Shown here: positions 22,070-34,399 of the stretch, piece after piece
Position numbering within the stretch: the stretch's first letter is position 1
Layout: every line of letters begins with the position of its first letter
DNA from: Enoplolaimus lenunculus
Lineage: Eukaryota > Nematoda > Enoplea > Enoplida > Thoracostomopsidae
Length of the DNA stretch: 64,000 nt
Assembly: GCA_030248215.1 (NCBI GenBank)
Contig: JASANG010001501.1
Location: 1-64,000, forward strand
Direction: 5' to 3'
Program-made: the position numbers and the translations under genes
Notes under the pieces: model-generated
Database searches by the model: none
Told to the model about the DNA's origin: nothing
What the model saw: the letters and a program-made list of their open reading frames with translations, nothing else

Positions 22070-22282
22070 CTACTCCAAACTAAAATAAACCGGCTCCGTA
22101 AGCACTTCTTTCTCAACCATGCCCGATAAAGTACATTTAAAACTCGTTGGTACCCCCCCAAAGCCACTTTGTCTCCGTCTCTTCTTGCTGCCCTTGGACC
22201 ACTTGCTGTTTAGACCTTTCATCCTAGACACTTTCCAGTAGCACCCCACGCATCGTATTTGTGTGCGGTGATGTCCGTTTTG
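22070..22282 (-). other. possible minus-strand terminal coding segment with polyA signal
   Basis: Reading leftward from 22282 the frame gives GHHRTQIRCVGCYWKVSRMK, then GLNSKWSKGSKKRRRQSGFG and GVPTSFKCTLSGMVEK, ending FSLE and a TAG. An AATAAATAAA follows the stop at once. The composition (basic, CxxC) is unlike shadow frames, and CVGCYWK recalls small zinc-knuckle tails of transposases, though I cannot assign a family. It may be a fossil transposase 3' end or a host gene end. Confidence 0.3.
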
Positions 22283-22508
22283 CTTTTAATGTTCCTTAAT
22301 ATTGAAAATAAAACTTAATGGTGCATTTTGCAGGTGCATCAAATCTAAATGTGTTTTTTTTGTAAAATTTTATTAATTTTTATTTGTATTTGAATATTTG
22401 AAAAAGAATTTTTGCGAAAAATAACTTTGCTAATATCGGAGATATTAAAGGGGGGGGGGCGGGGGTACTCGTTTTTGGTCTATAGTGACAGCGGTAGATA
22501 AAGGTCTG

Positions 22509-22690
22509 GGCCAATGTAAAGAACAGAGGCGGAACAGTATTATAAGCATATTCGTAAGCCTGAGCCTAAGCGTAAGAATGATCACATTCCTAAGCCTAAG
22601 CCTAAGCCACGCAAAAAAAATTAGTCTAAAGCTTAAGCTTACTCTTTTCTATTCCTACAAAATAACGTTCCGCCCCTGATCTTTACATGG
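22509..22690. mobile_element. AATGTATAGAACAGG-family element, complete
   Basis: GGCCAATGTAAAGAACAG start, CCTAAG core, GATCTTTACATGG end. A second partial copy follows at 22698-22880 and an inverted one at 22974-23126. Confidence 0.75.
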
Positions 22691-22973
22691 TCATGCGGGC
22701 GGTGTATTATAAGCATATTCGTAAGCGTACGCTTAGCCTAAGCCTAAGCGTAAGAATGAGCATATTCCTAATCCTAAGCCTGAGCCTATTAAGTCTAAGT
22801 CAAGCAAAAAAATTAGTCTAAATAAAGCTTACTCTGTGGTGGTCCCACAGAGTAACGTTCCGCTCCTGACCAGTATCTGTAACTGTGTATGCCTTTCTCG
22901 ACGTGGCTCAAATGTTTTAGGAAGGGCATGAAAAGGTTTTCGATGAATTTTAGAGTCATGTTGACAATTTTCG

Positions 22974-23126
22974 GCCCATGTAAAGATCATGGGGCTGAAC
23001 GTTTATCAGTGGCACGAGAAAAGAGTGAGTTTAAGCTTTAGAGTAACTTTTTTGCTTGACTTAGGCTTAGGCTTAGGCTTAGGAATACCCTTTAATACTG
23101 TGTTGCCCCTGTTGTTTACATTGGCC
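22974..23126. mobile_element. AATGTATAGAACAGG-family element, inverted
   Basis: Starts GGCCCATGTAAAGATCA, core CTTAGG units, ends GTTTACATTGGCC. Confidence 0.7.
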
Positions 23127-23623
23127 CTCGTTTTTGGTATATAGTGGCAGCGATGGATACAGGCCCGTAGCTGGCTCATCTTGCTTGGGGTGGCGCAAAT
23201 TTTTTCAGGAGGGGCATACAAGGGTTTTCGATGACTTACCGGCAAATTTCACGATTTTCGTTGCAGGAGGTGCAAAACCCTTTCAGGGGTGGTGGCCGAG
23301 CCGCTCTGGTCTGCCTTTGGCTACAGGTTCGAGTTGAGATTGTCCAGTGCTGTCTGCGCGGGTCTATATCAGTCGGGCAAAAATTTAAATTGAAATAGTG
23401 AGATTGAAAACAGAACTGCTCTTGTATGCTTTCTCTGTAATTTTAGTTTAGGTTTAGGCATAGGATAAGTTTAGGCTTAAAAAATTTTTGGCTTAAACTT
23501 AGATTTTAGTAAGACTTTTGGTTAGCATAAGACTGAATCCAAGCCTAAACCGGTGGAGCGAAGTGTATAAGAGAAACTAAACTACTGTTTAAATTGACGT
23601 CTGATTTCGTTTATGCAATTCTA

Positions 23624-23734
23624 CACTACAAAAAATGGTTAAGTCAAATTGACTCTGTCCGAAATTTGACTCTGTGTAGTCCGCAAAAGCCTATTTCGGA
23701 AAGAGTCAATTTGACTCACCATTTTTTGCAGTGT
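23624..23734. mobile_element. palindromic CACTGCAAAA MITE, copy 4, short
   Basis: An internally deleted copy of 110 bp retaining both ends (CACTACAAAAAATGG and CCATTTTTTGCAGTG). Confidence 0.8.
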
Positions 23735-24411
23735 GCTTTATTTTACAAATTATTAAAATGACACTTGGCTTCTCGCTTGCTTCGCTCACGAGTTTGATTT
23801 CATCATTATAATGCAACTTCCGCAATATCATGCGTGCACCAGGTAAATTTTCACATCATATATGGTTCGTATTAATATTTTAGACGAACTAGTGTTCGCC
23901 TAAATCAATATATCCTTCATTATTCTGAATGAAACATTTCTGATCCTGAACTGCAACGCTACGGATATTTGTTGCGGTGCCTGAACCAGTGATAATACAT
24001 ACGAGTGTAATTGCAAAAAATGCAATATTTTGCAGTTTTTACAATTAATGCAAAAATTTTGCAAAAATTTTTACAATTTTATGCATACAAGAGAAACTCG
24101 TTGTAAAAGTTGTATTTTATCGGGTTGATAATTTGAATTTTGTTCTCGAAAATTTACAAATTTCAAAATAACACCGTATTCGATCAGAAAATGATTATTC
24201 GCAATAACCAGATGTCCTGGTTGCAAATGGGAAATTAAACGTCGGTAAGGTGTGTGCCATTTAAAAACAATACGCAAAATATACGAATATTTTTTACCAA
24301 AACGCACAATAGAAACTGTAGCGACGCTTAGGGACTTGCAGTGCACGGCAAGTGTAAAGCAAAAAGAAGGCTAAACATGTGCACATATACCGGTATAAGA
24401 AGTTGTTGCAA

Positions 24412-24485
24412 TGACCACATGGTGTAGCGGTAGCATGCTTGGCTTGAGTGTATGAGGGTCGAGGTTCGATTCCTGTCGGGGTTGT
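24412..24485 (+). mobile_element. tRNA-derived SINE head (family 1)
   Basis: Contains GGTGTAGCGGTAGCATGC (A-box-like) and GGTTCGATTCC (B box). The same head, in reverse, forms the units of the array at 47700-48340. Confidence 0.45.
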
Positions 24486-24609
24486 TAGCTGTGGGCAAAA
24501 CTTCGAACAGGAGTCATGCAGACTCATTAATTTTTGGTTGCTACTTTTTGCTATTAGCTGAAAATTAATGAGTATTATAAGCTGTTTTATAATTTTTACA
24601 ATTATTTTG

Positions 24610-25022
24610 GCTTCTAAATTATATTATTTTTAAAAAGGCATTCAAACGTATCACTGTTTTAAGAATCACCTGTATGATGAAGTCAGACTGTTAAATGTTT
24701 CAGGGTGGTGCTGATAGTGAATGATGGCGCTGGTTGTCATCAAAAGTATAGCGCCGTCCAAAAAACTTTCATAGTCTGACTTTATTAGAGAGCTGTGAAA
24801 AGTTTAATTTAAGACTTTATCAATGAGGTGATTCTTTAAACATTGACACGTTTGAATGCTTTCTTTAAAATATATCTATGTTTTAAGAATCGCATCTATG
24901 ATTAAAGTCTTAAATTGAAGGATTTTAGGGTGACGCTGACGGTGACGGATAGCGCTGGACATCATCAAAAGTATAGCGCCACCCTAAAAGCCGTTAATTT
25001 GATAGTCCGACTTTATCAGATA
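24610..25022. repeat. about 220-bp tandem duplication
   Basis: Two units share GTTTTAAGAATC, GTCATCAAAAGTATAGCGCC-type and GACTTTATCAGA motifs, near 24650 and 24880. Confidence 0.7.
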
Positions 25023-25253
25023 AAGGTCAGCCGGGTTTATTTACCGCAACTTCTGTAGTTACATTGTAATTAATGGTTTTATTGTAATTTTTGGTATAGG
25101 ATGTTTTCAGGATTTCACTAATTTGAATTTTAAAATCGTGGTTCCAAAACTTCAAAGTGATGAATATTTGTAAAATTTTCCACTTTTTACAACCTGCATA
25201 GCAAATATTGCAATATTTTAAATTACTACGATTCACATCCGAGTATCCAGGCC

Positions 25254-25414
25254 GTAGCGCATGTATAGAACAGGGTCGGAACCGTTTTCCGGCAGGACTG
25301 TATAGAGTAAGCTTAAGCTTTAGACTAATTTTTTTGCTTAGGCTTAGGCTTAGGTAGGCTTAGGCTTAGAAAATTGCTTTTACTACTGTTCCGGCCATGT
25401 TATATACATTGGCC
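25254..25414. mobile_element. AATGTATAGAACAGG-family element, inverted
   Basis: GCATGTATAGAACAGGG start, CTTAGG core, ends TATATACATTGGCC. Confidence 0.7.
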
Positions 25415-26271
25415 TAGGCCGTAAACACAGGCGGATCAGTAAATTTCTGACAGAGTGCTGAGCAGGCTAGCAAATGGTATGAAATGCAATTTTTACATTA
25501 TATTATGTATCATTGACAGCGAAAAATTGTAAAGTACTTAGGCTTATTATTTTAACAGCAAATAATTTTCTGAGAGGAAAAATTGTATTTTTCTACAAAA
25601 AATCCTCTCAAAATTGTATAAGACAGAGCTGCTAGATTATAAAGCGTTAACCCATGTGTTTGCCACTAATCTCACCAAATTTAATGCATCCCAGTAGTTT
25701 AACGCGGTAAATTCACAAGATTTAGTGGCAAGCACAGAAATGTGTAAGTGAAGCTTGAGGACCCACAAGGAACCATGGCCCATGGGACTCTACATTGTGG
25801 GGTGGGCCGGGGGGTAATTGACCACCCCGTGGCGCAGGCCAACCCACATCGGGCCAAAATAGAGTAAAAATTGCACGATTAATTTCGTTCGCTTTTGTCA
25901 ATTTTAGCTCAAATATAAAATTTGAAGTTTTTTCGGTGACTGAATATCAAAACTATTTTGTCGCTCATCGAACCTTTTTAGTCTGTCGTTTTTAAAATTT
26001 AGTTTAAAACTGCACTAAAATAAGCAAAAAGCGAGAAAAGATACATGAATTGCGACAAAAAAATATTGAATTTAGCCTAAAAATCGCTCAAGTGTTGTTA
26101 ATTTTGAGTTGTCTAAATTGCGATTTTCGTGAGACCGGTGGGGTACGGTTTTTCGCTGGGTCTCATAGCGACCCATATGGCTAACTAGAGAAAACTCGTC
26201 ATTAGGCGGTGTCGAGTGGGCAACCGCCGGCCGTCTCTCACCCATCTTTAAGCGACTTTTGTTTCAGTGGC

Positions 26272-26653
26272 GGATCCAGGATCTCAAAATGGGGAGCAAA
26301 ATTTCACAGGCAAACTTATTTTTGACCCACACACAAACAACAAACTATTGCCATAAAATCGACTTGTTTACGCTCGTGAGATGAATCATAAATAAAACTA
26401 ACGCATCAATGCAATTTAGATCTAAACAACAGGGTGGCAACATAAGTTCACATTTGGTTTCGAACAGGCACAAATTTAAAAGCTCGGATTAGGAAGCCAA
26501 TTCAGTTTTGAAAAAGCAAAATCCAGTCAGCTTCAGCAAAATCTGTTTCTGTTTTTGAATGTGTTGTCAGAACTGCCTGACTATATATTATTTTTGTTGA
26601 GATACTGTTGGGGGGGCACGGCCGGGGTGACCCCCCGTGGATACGCCATTGCT
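26272..26653. mobile_element. CAGTGGCGGATCCAGG element, copy 1
   Basis: Ends CAGTGGCGGATCCAGG and CCCGTGGATACGCCATTG, inverted. A 370-bp relative lies at 42549-42918, and a diverged one at 51290-51527 (GGTGGATCTAG / TTAGATCCGC). Confidence 0.7.
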
Positions 26654-27009
26654 TCGTTTCGTGAACTTTTGTGCAGTTGTACTTGTTCTGTATCGCCAAA
26701 TATAGTGTTATTCCAATATGAAATTGACCCAATATAAGAATTTATACCAGAACGGGACATTAAGTAACAGAGGAGTTTGCTTGACCGTAAAGTTGTTATA
26801 CATTTAGTTTAAGCTTAAAGCTTAAATCATGCACCTTCTAGGATATACTGCGCTCGCCAATGTCAAAAAATGTCCTGCCATATTTGGAAGATAGCTAATT
26901 TACGAACACTCTCTAAAAATAATGTGCAAAATTTTAGATAGCTATAAAAATGAACAACAAAATAAAACGAACGGGTAAAGACAGTTTGCAAAAAAGCATA
27001 CCCTTTTAA

Positions 27010-27235
27010 AATTTAAATGTTGACGGGAAAATTCAAATTTTGGCTTAAGATTCAAATTTTGGCGGGAAAATTCAAATTTTGCTTTAAAATTCAAATTTTG
27101 GCGGGAAAGTATGCATTTTGGCAGGAAATAGCAATTTTGGCGTGAAATTCTAATTTTGGCAGGAAAATTCAAGCTAAACAGGAAATTTAAATTTTTTTCG
27201 CTAAATTCTAATTTTGGCGGGAGAAAAATCACTCT
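27010..27235. repeat. short AT-rich array (TTCAAATTTTGGCGGGAAAA)
   Basis: About nine diverged 20-25 base units of AAATTCAAATTTTGGCGGG. No gene. Confidence 0.8.
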
Positions 27236-28281
27236 GCCAAAATACCTCAATGAAATTTTTTGCACATGTGCCAAGAATAACATGCAAATGGCAAAATACA
27301 GGTTAAATAATTTGCAAACTTTTATCTAGTGCAAGAAATAGCTTTAAATCTAGTGCTAATTTAAAGTAAATAACATGGACATTTTCTGACAATGGTGTGT
27401 GCAGTATAACATGGATGGTGCATCAAGTAAAAGTTTCTGCTTTTAGAGAAAATAGTCGTATTCTGAACTGTATCTTTACAAAATTGGTCGTATATGTATT
27501 TTTAAATGCTGAAAAAAACAACATTTTGCAGCCAAAAAACGTGCAACACCATCCGATGAGCAGCAACATTTTAAACCGTTTAATTAAATTTAAACCGAAA
27601 ACATTTAAATGTGTTTACCGGGCACCGGGTAAAATACCGAAATATATTATAAAACAAAAACACAAAACGATTACAATCATATATTGATCAAAGCACAGGG
27701 AACAAAACGTGCTCAACTTCTCGTAAACCCGACTCGCTTTGGTATAAAACCAGTCGCTTGCTTGGAAACTTCAAATCCTCGTAACAACGATGGGGCTTAC
27801 GAAGCCCCCCGAAAAATAATTTGAGAGTCTTACTCATGCTTCGAAGCCGCTATGCGTTCGCTGTATGCTGGACCCCAAAAATCAGTTTTTTTCTCGGTGC
27901 AAACGTGCCATAGAAGTCGTTGCTTAAGCTTAAAGGTGCTTAAGCTTTACAATACGTTTGGTTAAGGTATACATATATAATACCGTTGAATTTGATTACA
28001 ATTTATACAATGTATTGTTTCTAGGGGTGTAAACGAAAGAAATGTAAGAATGTCGAAAGACGCGCCGGGGGGGAAAGAAATTTGACTCCATAATGTTGCC
28101 TGTTTTGTACACGCGGTGCTGGATTTTGAATCGGGTCTGATAGTAGGGGTTCGTATTGTTGCGGGCATTTACGCGTGACGTTGTATTGAATTTGTGAATT
28201 TTTTAAATGTCAGCCTTAATGTTTTTAATTTTTATATTAATTATTTTTTGATGTTTTGTTTTTGTGATTTTTTGTACACAG

Positions 28282-28770
28282 AGCCAATGTATAGTACAGG
28301 GCCGTAACAGCAGTATATGTGTCGTAAGCCAATCTCCTATTCAGGCCAATTACTAATTGGCGTAGGCCATTATGCTGTTTTGAGTAATAGCAGTTTCGCC
28401 TAGGCTAAGCTGCTATTAAATTAATAGACCAATCAGATTTGATTAAGTATTTGGACAGACGCAATACCTTTACACAATCACCGTTTGTTTTACATCACTG
28501 TTGTTTTGCTACATGTCACAATTGGTATTCAGCTTAGGCCAATCTGTCATTTGCTCAGAATGGCGGATTGCCCTTGGCCAATTGGTAATCGGCCTAAATA
28601 GCAGATTGGCCTTTGACATATGTGTATTAGAAAATCTAAGTCTAAACCTAAGCGTAAGAATGGGCTAACAACTAAAGTGTAAGCCTTAGCGTACGGAAAA
28701 AACTGTTTAAACCTTAAGGTTCTCTATTGCAGTTCTCCCGGAAAGCGTTCCGCCCCTGATCTTTACATGA
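28282..28770. mobile_element. AATGTATAGAACAGG-family element carrying a nested hAT-like element
   Basis: Left end AGCCAATGTATAGTACAGGG and right end CCTGATCTTTACATG, separated by the 295-bp insertion at 28323-28617. Confidence 0.75.
28323..28617. mobile_element. hAT-like foldback element nested in a TTAGGC-core element
   Basis: The 295-bp element is bounded by ATATGTGT on both sides (28315-28322, 28618-28625). Its inverted ends of about 38 bases share GCCAATCT, CTATT and AGGCC. It lies inside the AATGTATAGAACAGG element at 28282-28770 and is therefore younger. Confidence 0.85.
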
Positions 28771-28805
28771 ATACAATGTCTGTAAATTTACGTTTGTATT
28801 TGTAC

Positions 28806-29059
28806 CTTGTAAATGCGAGTAACTTGATTTTAACTCAGTATGAGTTGAATCACTCAATCTGAGTTACGACTTTCAGAACTCAGAATTCTGAGTCAGTAAA
28901 ACTCACTTTGAGTAAATTTATTCAACTTACACGGAATCAACTGAACTCATAGTGACGGACAACTCAATTTAGAGTGAGTTAATGTTTACCGTTATTAACT
29001 CGGAAATAACTAACTCTCTAGTTGAGTTGGTTAATCAAATCATTGGAATATACAGTGTA
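28806..29059. mobile_element. CACTGTAAAT MITE, copy 8
   Basis: Degraded left end; right end GGAATATACAGTGTAC. Confidence 0.75.
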
Positions 29060-29213
29060 CGGTCAGCGTAGATATTTTGTTTAAAAAGCCATATTCTCTA
29101 TTGTGTGTAGCACCAATCACCAGCAACAATAGGTTTTCAAACGATTACACGCAACAGCACGGAATATTAAATGCAGAAATAGTTCATAGCACGTTGCTTA
29201 TTACTGTAGTGAC

Positions 29214-29842
29214 CAGAATAAGAGAGGGGACTGATACTTATTTGGCCTCTCCAAAGGGTACCCCTGGTAAATTCGGTTTACATATTTTTAACCCACACTT
29301 CGCCGCCCTTTGTTGCTGATATATGTCCCGTATTTTAACTATCCGTTGAATTTAACGTTTTTGTCTTATATCAAACTTTGAGCGATCATGCAAGCTTACA
29401 CTCAGGAATAATGTACTTTCAACACTAAAGTATGCTTTAAGGTCTCGAACTCAACTTTATTTGGTCACTGGAGTCATTTAGGCGCTACAATTAGGGATAA
29501 TTGACATTTATGTAGTCCAATCAGGGAATATGGATTCTATCCACACTGCAAAAAATGGGGAGTCAAAATGACTCTCTTGGAAATAGGCTTTGCCTGACTA
29601 CACAAACTGAGTCAAATTCTACTCAACCAGAGTCAAACTCGATTCACTATGTCGCACGTTTGACTCTGGCGGAGTCGAATTTGACTCAGTTTATGTAGTC
29701 GGCAAAATCCTATTTTTGAGAGAGTCAATTTGACTCACAATTTTTTACACTGCACTTAGGAACTCTCAGAGATATACGGATTCCTATCGATTGGGGCTCG
29801 AAATGGGGACCCCCTCTTATACCCCCTTTTATTCGGTTCACT
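29214..29842. mobile_element. TGTAGTGACCC element, copy 3, split by a MITE
   Basis: Same ends as copy 1; interrupted by the palindromic MITE at 29544-29754. Confidence 0.75.
29544..29754. mobile_element. palindromic CACTGCAAAA MITE, copy 5, nested
   Basis: Complete foldback inserted into the TGTAGTGACC element at 29214-29842, which it splits. It is therefore younger than that element. Confidence 0.85.
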
Positions 29843-30661
29843 GAATTAGCAACCTATCTCCAACTGATGATAAGGTGCTACACCATGAGAAAATGCGAGC
29901 AAATATTTCTTTCCACCGACTTAATATTTTACAATTTACAGGGTTGCGATTTACTTGTCTTTACGATGCCGTCCGTCATCAATCGTCACCATTCGTCACC
30001 CATCCGTCGCCGGCCGTCACCGTCCAGTATCCTACTTAAATTACGTACGATACCGTATGGTGCCGGCCGGCGCCGTACGGATGACGGACAGCGCCGTACG
30101 GCATTAAAATAATTAAAATGTACCGCAACCTCGTAAGACTATGATTTTTGTCCAAGGATACGACTCGATATCGACCCAATTGATGATAAGTAGTTCATAA
30201 CCATAACGGTCCATGTTAATTATAGGGGCATCCTGTCCAATATAAAACGGTAAAAGATTGTAGCACTTATAAACTTGGTAACTTTAGACTTAGGACGCTT
30301 AGATTTAACTTGGCCTTAAATTTCGTTTATTTTTCAGGTTTATGCTTAGGCTAATAGTTGTGGCGTTTAGAATCTAGAAAATTATTGTAAACCTGTGGAA
30401 AATGCTGTCTTTTTTTGCCTTTTTGCAAGATTTCGCTGAAATATTTCGTGTCTGTCCAGCTTTGTATGCGTCGTCCATGCCAGTGGTCAACTAATCATAT
30501 TATCGAGGGACAAAGAACAACTTAGTATCAACGCTTTTTGCGCTTGATCATTGTTTAGTCTCTATTATTTTTGTGAGACATATTTTGGTTTGAACCACGG
30601 TTGAGTTCGAGGGGATGGTCGTAATTGAATAATTCAAATTTCAAATTCTAGTATCAGATTG

Positions 30662-30938
30662 GGCCAATGTCACTTTTAGGCTCTTAACACTAGATTAAGC
30701 GTATTCCTAAACCTAAGCGTTATAAAAATGTGTTCCTAAGCCTTAACGTAAGCCTAAGCCTAAGCCTAAACCTACGCGTTGTAAAATGTGTTCTTAAGCC
30801 TAAGCCTAAGCCTAAGCCTATGGGTTATCAAAATGTGTTCCTGAGCCTAAGCCTAAGCCTAAGCCTTAGCCTAAGAAAAAATATATGATCAAGAATCTTT
30901 TATAGACCCACGAGAAATGTGGACGCCCCTTAAAGTTT
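30662..30938. mobile_element. CCTTAAAAGTAACAT-family element next to the candidate exon
   Basis: Starts GGCCAATGTCACTTTTAGG. The core repeats a GTTATAAAAATGTGTTCCT-type unit with CCTAAG runs three times. Ends GACGCCCCTTAAAGT, a few bases before the candidate exon at 30945. Confidence 0.7.
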
Positions 30939-30944
30939 TTGTAG

Positions 30945-31072
30945 GTGACAAATCACGTTTCCATCAGTCTAATTCGACCCCCGGAAATAATTTCGCAACA
31001 AATCTCTCGTCCGACGATTTCAACGATGATTTATTGGCTCAGTCTACCAATTTTGGCTTTTGTAGGTCTTGA
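30945..31072 (+). CDS. candidate extra or terminal exon in the large interval
   Basis: Directly after a TTAGGC-core element, an acceptor (TTTTTGTAG at 30944) opens a reading frame that is clean in phase 1, the phase needed after LDLa module d. It starts DKSRFHQSNSTPGNNFATN and continues LSSDDFNDDLLAQSTNFGFC, then RS and a stop at 31070. The polar, Asn/Ser/Asp-rich composition is unlike translated intron. A possible GT donor at 31066 leaves phase 2, which fits no known downstream exon. If real it is more likely an alternative terminal exon giving a short secreted form. No strong AATAAA lies close by. Confidence 0.3.
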
Positions 31073-31432
31073 ATAATCTTCAAACGACATTGTTTACCCT
31101 GCTTTTCGCACCTTCAATAGATGGTAACGTCCAAAGTTTCAACGTTTACTGATAAATTGGCTATGTTTTTGTGTCTGGTACGCCCCCAAAACCTCTCTCT
31201 CTGGTGCCTACCTTAGTCTGCGGTTTGTTCGTGTCCCCTGTGTGTCAGCCTCTGGTAACAAATTTACCAGTCGTTGTTAATGAGAAATGTTGCAGAAAGT
31301 CTGCGATTTTTGAAAGGTGACAGAACTGGTTTCAACCGTTGGCCCGAGTTTTATAGCGGTTGATTCGATGACACAAAGTTACAAGATCTATTACCAACTG
31401 GTGATAAGAGCTGCGCATATTTTATACATCAA

Positions 31433-32150
31433 GGTTCCAATCTGAAGTAAATTTTGTTGGAAGCACAATCGGATTCGGAATCAAATTTTTATGCGTTAAC
31501 CGGAATCGGAATTTAAGTTTCAGTAATTATATTAAAAAAGTGTATGAATTTTTGGCTTTTTGTTGCAATATGTTTGTCTGTATTGTTCATAGTTTCAGTA
31601 AAAATTGTTCGCAAAGCTGACTGTATTATCAATCTACTAACATGTAAAATTATATTAATGGAGGCCTGCCAATTCTGAGAGCAGCCTGTCAATTCTCAAA
31701 ATGTTGGAACAACTTGGCTTTAAGTTTAAATGCAGTTAAGCATTTTGAGCATTTCAAAACTTTAAATATGAAGTCTGATTAAGTCATAAATAATAGGAAC
31801 CAGGTTTTTGAAAATTAACCAATTCGATGGAACCTCGTTTTAACTACAGTAAGGATACTGTTGAACCAAATATCGAGCTATATTTGAGAACTAGTGTCGC
31901 TAACATCACTGCTTGCCGTTAAGAAGTAGAATTTTATGTTTAGATTTTGTTATTCGTTTAAAGGTAGAGCTTAAAGTTTTCAATTGCAGTCCCATTTCGA
32001 CAATCAGCGAAGTAATTTACTCTGTTACTGAGAATACTAACTAACAAAAAAACAGAATTGCAAACAAAGGAAAAACAGGCAAAGTTTAAGTTCAATCAAC
32101 TTAAAAACTCATAACCGACAAATCGGAATTCGGGCATCGGAATATATGTT
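31433..32150. mobile_element. degraded GGAATC-repeat element related to 58210
   Basis: Shares CAAGGTTCCAA at the left, TTGTTGCAATATG in the middle, and ACCGACAAATCGGAATT at the right with the copy at 58210. The target duplication is not clear. Confidence 0.45.
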
Positions 32151-32689
32151 ATCACTGTAATGAAGCTTATTATTCTAATTTTTAAATTTAAATTGAAAAA
32201 TTTCGACTTGCTTCGCCAAATATTAGCGTTCGAGTTTCGGATTTAAATTGAAATCTCTGTATCAAGTGTTATCTCTTTTATAGAACTCCAAAATATCTAA
32301 CCAGTTGCCCTTAAGCGAGTCTTTAGACGCTGAACTTTCGAAATATCGGAAATAATAACATACCACAGACTCAATCCACTTCCAACCAAGGGTGAAACTG
32401 ATAAATTTGTAGATATATATACATATATATACATATATGTATAAGATTTTGTCAAACTAGCAACGGTACGAAGTTTAGTATTCATATCCGAGCCGAATTT
32501 TCAACTATGTTGGCCCTTTTTGCTGTTTGGCCATCTGAGGCATGTATGTGTATAGGGGCCAACGTTAGTATTAGGGCCGTAACTGTAGTTTAGGCATATT
32601 CCAAATTTAACCCTATTCTTTTGCAGTCCAACCAGGAAACGGTACAGCGCTGTGGGTAATAAATACGAAATCTTGACCACATACAGATG

Positions 32690-32937
32690 CACTGTAAATT
32701 TCAGTGAGTTGCATTTAACTCAGAATGTGTTGAATTCACTCACAAGTCTGAGCTCTGAATTAGGTCTTTAAGAACTCAGAATTCTGAATTGCTTCCACTA
32801 ATTCTGAGTAACTAATTAACTGTACCAGAATTAAATCAGCTCAGAGTGAGTTAATGTATACTGTTATTAACTCAGAAATAGCCAGAAATGACCAATGTTC
32901 CCTCTGAGTTGACTATTAATCAGCTCATTGAAATTAA
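32690..32937. mobile_element. CACTGTAAAT MITE, copy 9
   Basis: Almost abuts the next copy, forming a pair. Confidence 0.8.
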
Positions 32938-32939
32938 TA

Positions 32940-33195
32940 CACTGTAATTTCAAATGAGTTGATTAATCAATTCAGCTATCGAGTTGGTTATTTCTGAATT
33001 AATATCAGTAAACTTTAACTCACTCTGAGTTGAGTTAATTCCCACTCTGAGTTAATTTCACTCTAGGTGAATTGATTATTTAACTCAGAACGCATTGAAT
33101 CAACCCAAAAAATTTGAGTTCTGATACTCCTAACTCAGTGTCTGAGTAATTTAACTCATTCTGAGTTAAAGTAAACTCACTGAAATTTACAGTAT
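32940..33195. mobile_element. CACTGTAAAT MITE, copy 10
   Basis: Second of an abutting pair, in the opposite orientation judged by the order of inner motifs. Confidence 0.8.
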
Positions 33196-33652
33196 AGTTG
33201 CTGAACGCGATTATGAATTTTGATTTTACAAATATTATGAAATTCGTGCATATTTTACCACCCCCCCCCCTCGGTTTACGATGTTTTTGCCAAATTCAAA
33301 ATTCATATCACTGTTCATGAGCTCGACGTGGGGGCTAAATTTTTGTTACAACTAAAATAGTTCAAAATACTGTATCATAAACTTTAAAATTGTCGCAAAT
33401 GTTTACTATAGTGTCTAGTAGAAACTACTTGTTTGTATACAAAATTCGCTTTTCGTGTTACACAGTTTTTGGACGTCTTTATTATACGTTTCGTTGATAT
33501 CTTAACATATTTTCAATTGATTGTAGAAATTGTAATGTTTTTATCTTTACTTTTTACAATTGAATTATACTAAAATTATTCTTGGGAAGCTGAGTGATTT
33601 GAGTTTTTTGGTAAGGATATGAAAAGAATTTTATTTTAAAAGAATTTACAAC

Positions 33653-33908
33653 ACTGTAAAAGTTTGAGTGAGTTGATTTTAAACTCAGAATGAGTTGAAT
33701 CATTCAGTCTGAGTGAGGACTATCAGAACTCCAAATTTTAAGTTGATTCAATTCATTCGGAGTTAATTAACCAACTCACCCAGAGTGAACTCAACTAAGA
33801 GTGAGAATCAACTCGACTCGGAGTGAGGTAATGTTTACTGATATTAATTTAGACATTACCAGCTCGCTAGATGAATTGATTATTCAACTCGTTGGGAATT
33901 TACAGTGA
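33653..33908. mobile_element. CACTGTAAAT MITE, copy 11
   Basis: Both ends present (CACTGTAAAAGTTTGAGTG, GGGAATTTACAGTG). Confidence 0.8.
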
Positions 33909-34140
33909 ACTTTGACATTTTTGCGATGAACTTTTCTAGCGACTCAGGTGGTTTTGTTGGAATTCGGTCGAGATTTAATCAAATGTATGTAGCACCTGTC
34001 GTCAGCGATAGGTTTTCACATACTCGTCGAACTCTTGAAATTGTGGATTTTGAAATTAGCACATAAGTAGCGCTCATCGTGCTCGAAAATGTGCTAAATT
34101 TCGAACGTCACATTTGATTGGTGCAAAATCTACAAGACCT

Positions 34141-34399
34141 ACACTGTAAATTCCAGTGAGTTGATTTTAACTCAGAATTGGATTGAATTACTCAGTCTGA
34201 GTTAGGACTATCAGAACTCACAATTCTGAGTTGCCTCAGCTCATTTTGATTTAATTAATCATCTCCCCCGACGACAATTCAACTCACAGCGAGAATCTCA
34301 AGTCAACTCAGAGTGAGTTAAAGTTTACTGTTATTAAAACTCAGAAATAACTAATTTTACGTCTGTGTTGATTAGTTAACTCATTGGATTTTACATTGT
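34141..34399. mobile_element. CACTGTAAAT MITE, copy 12
   Basis: Both ends present, with TA flanks. Confidence 0.8.
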
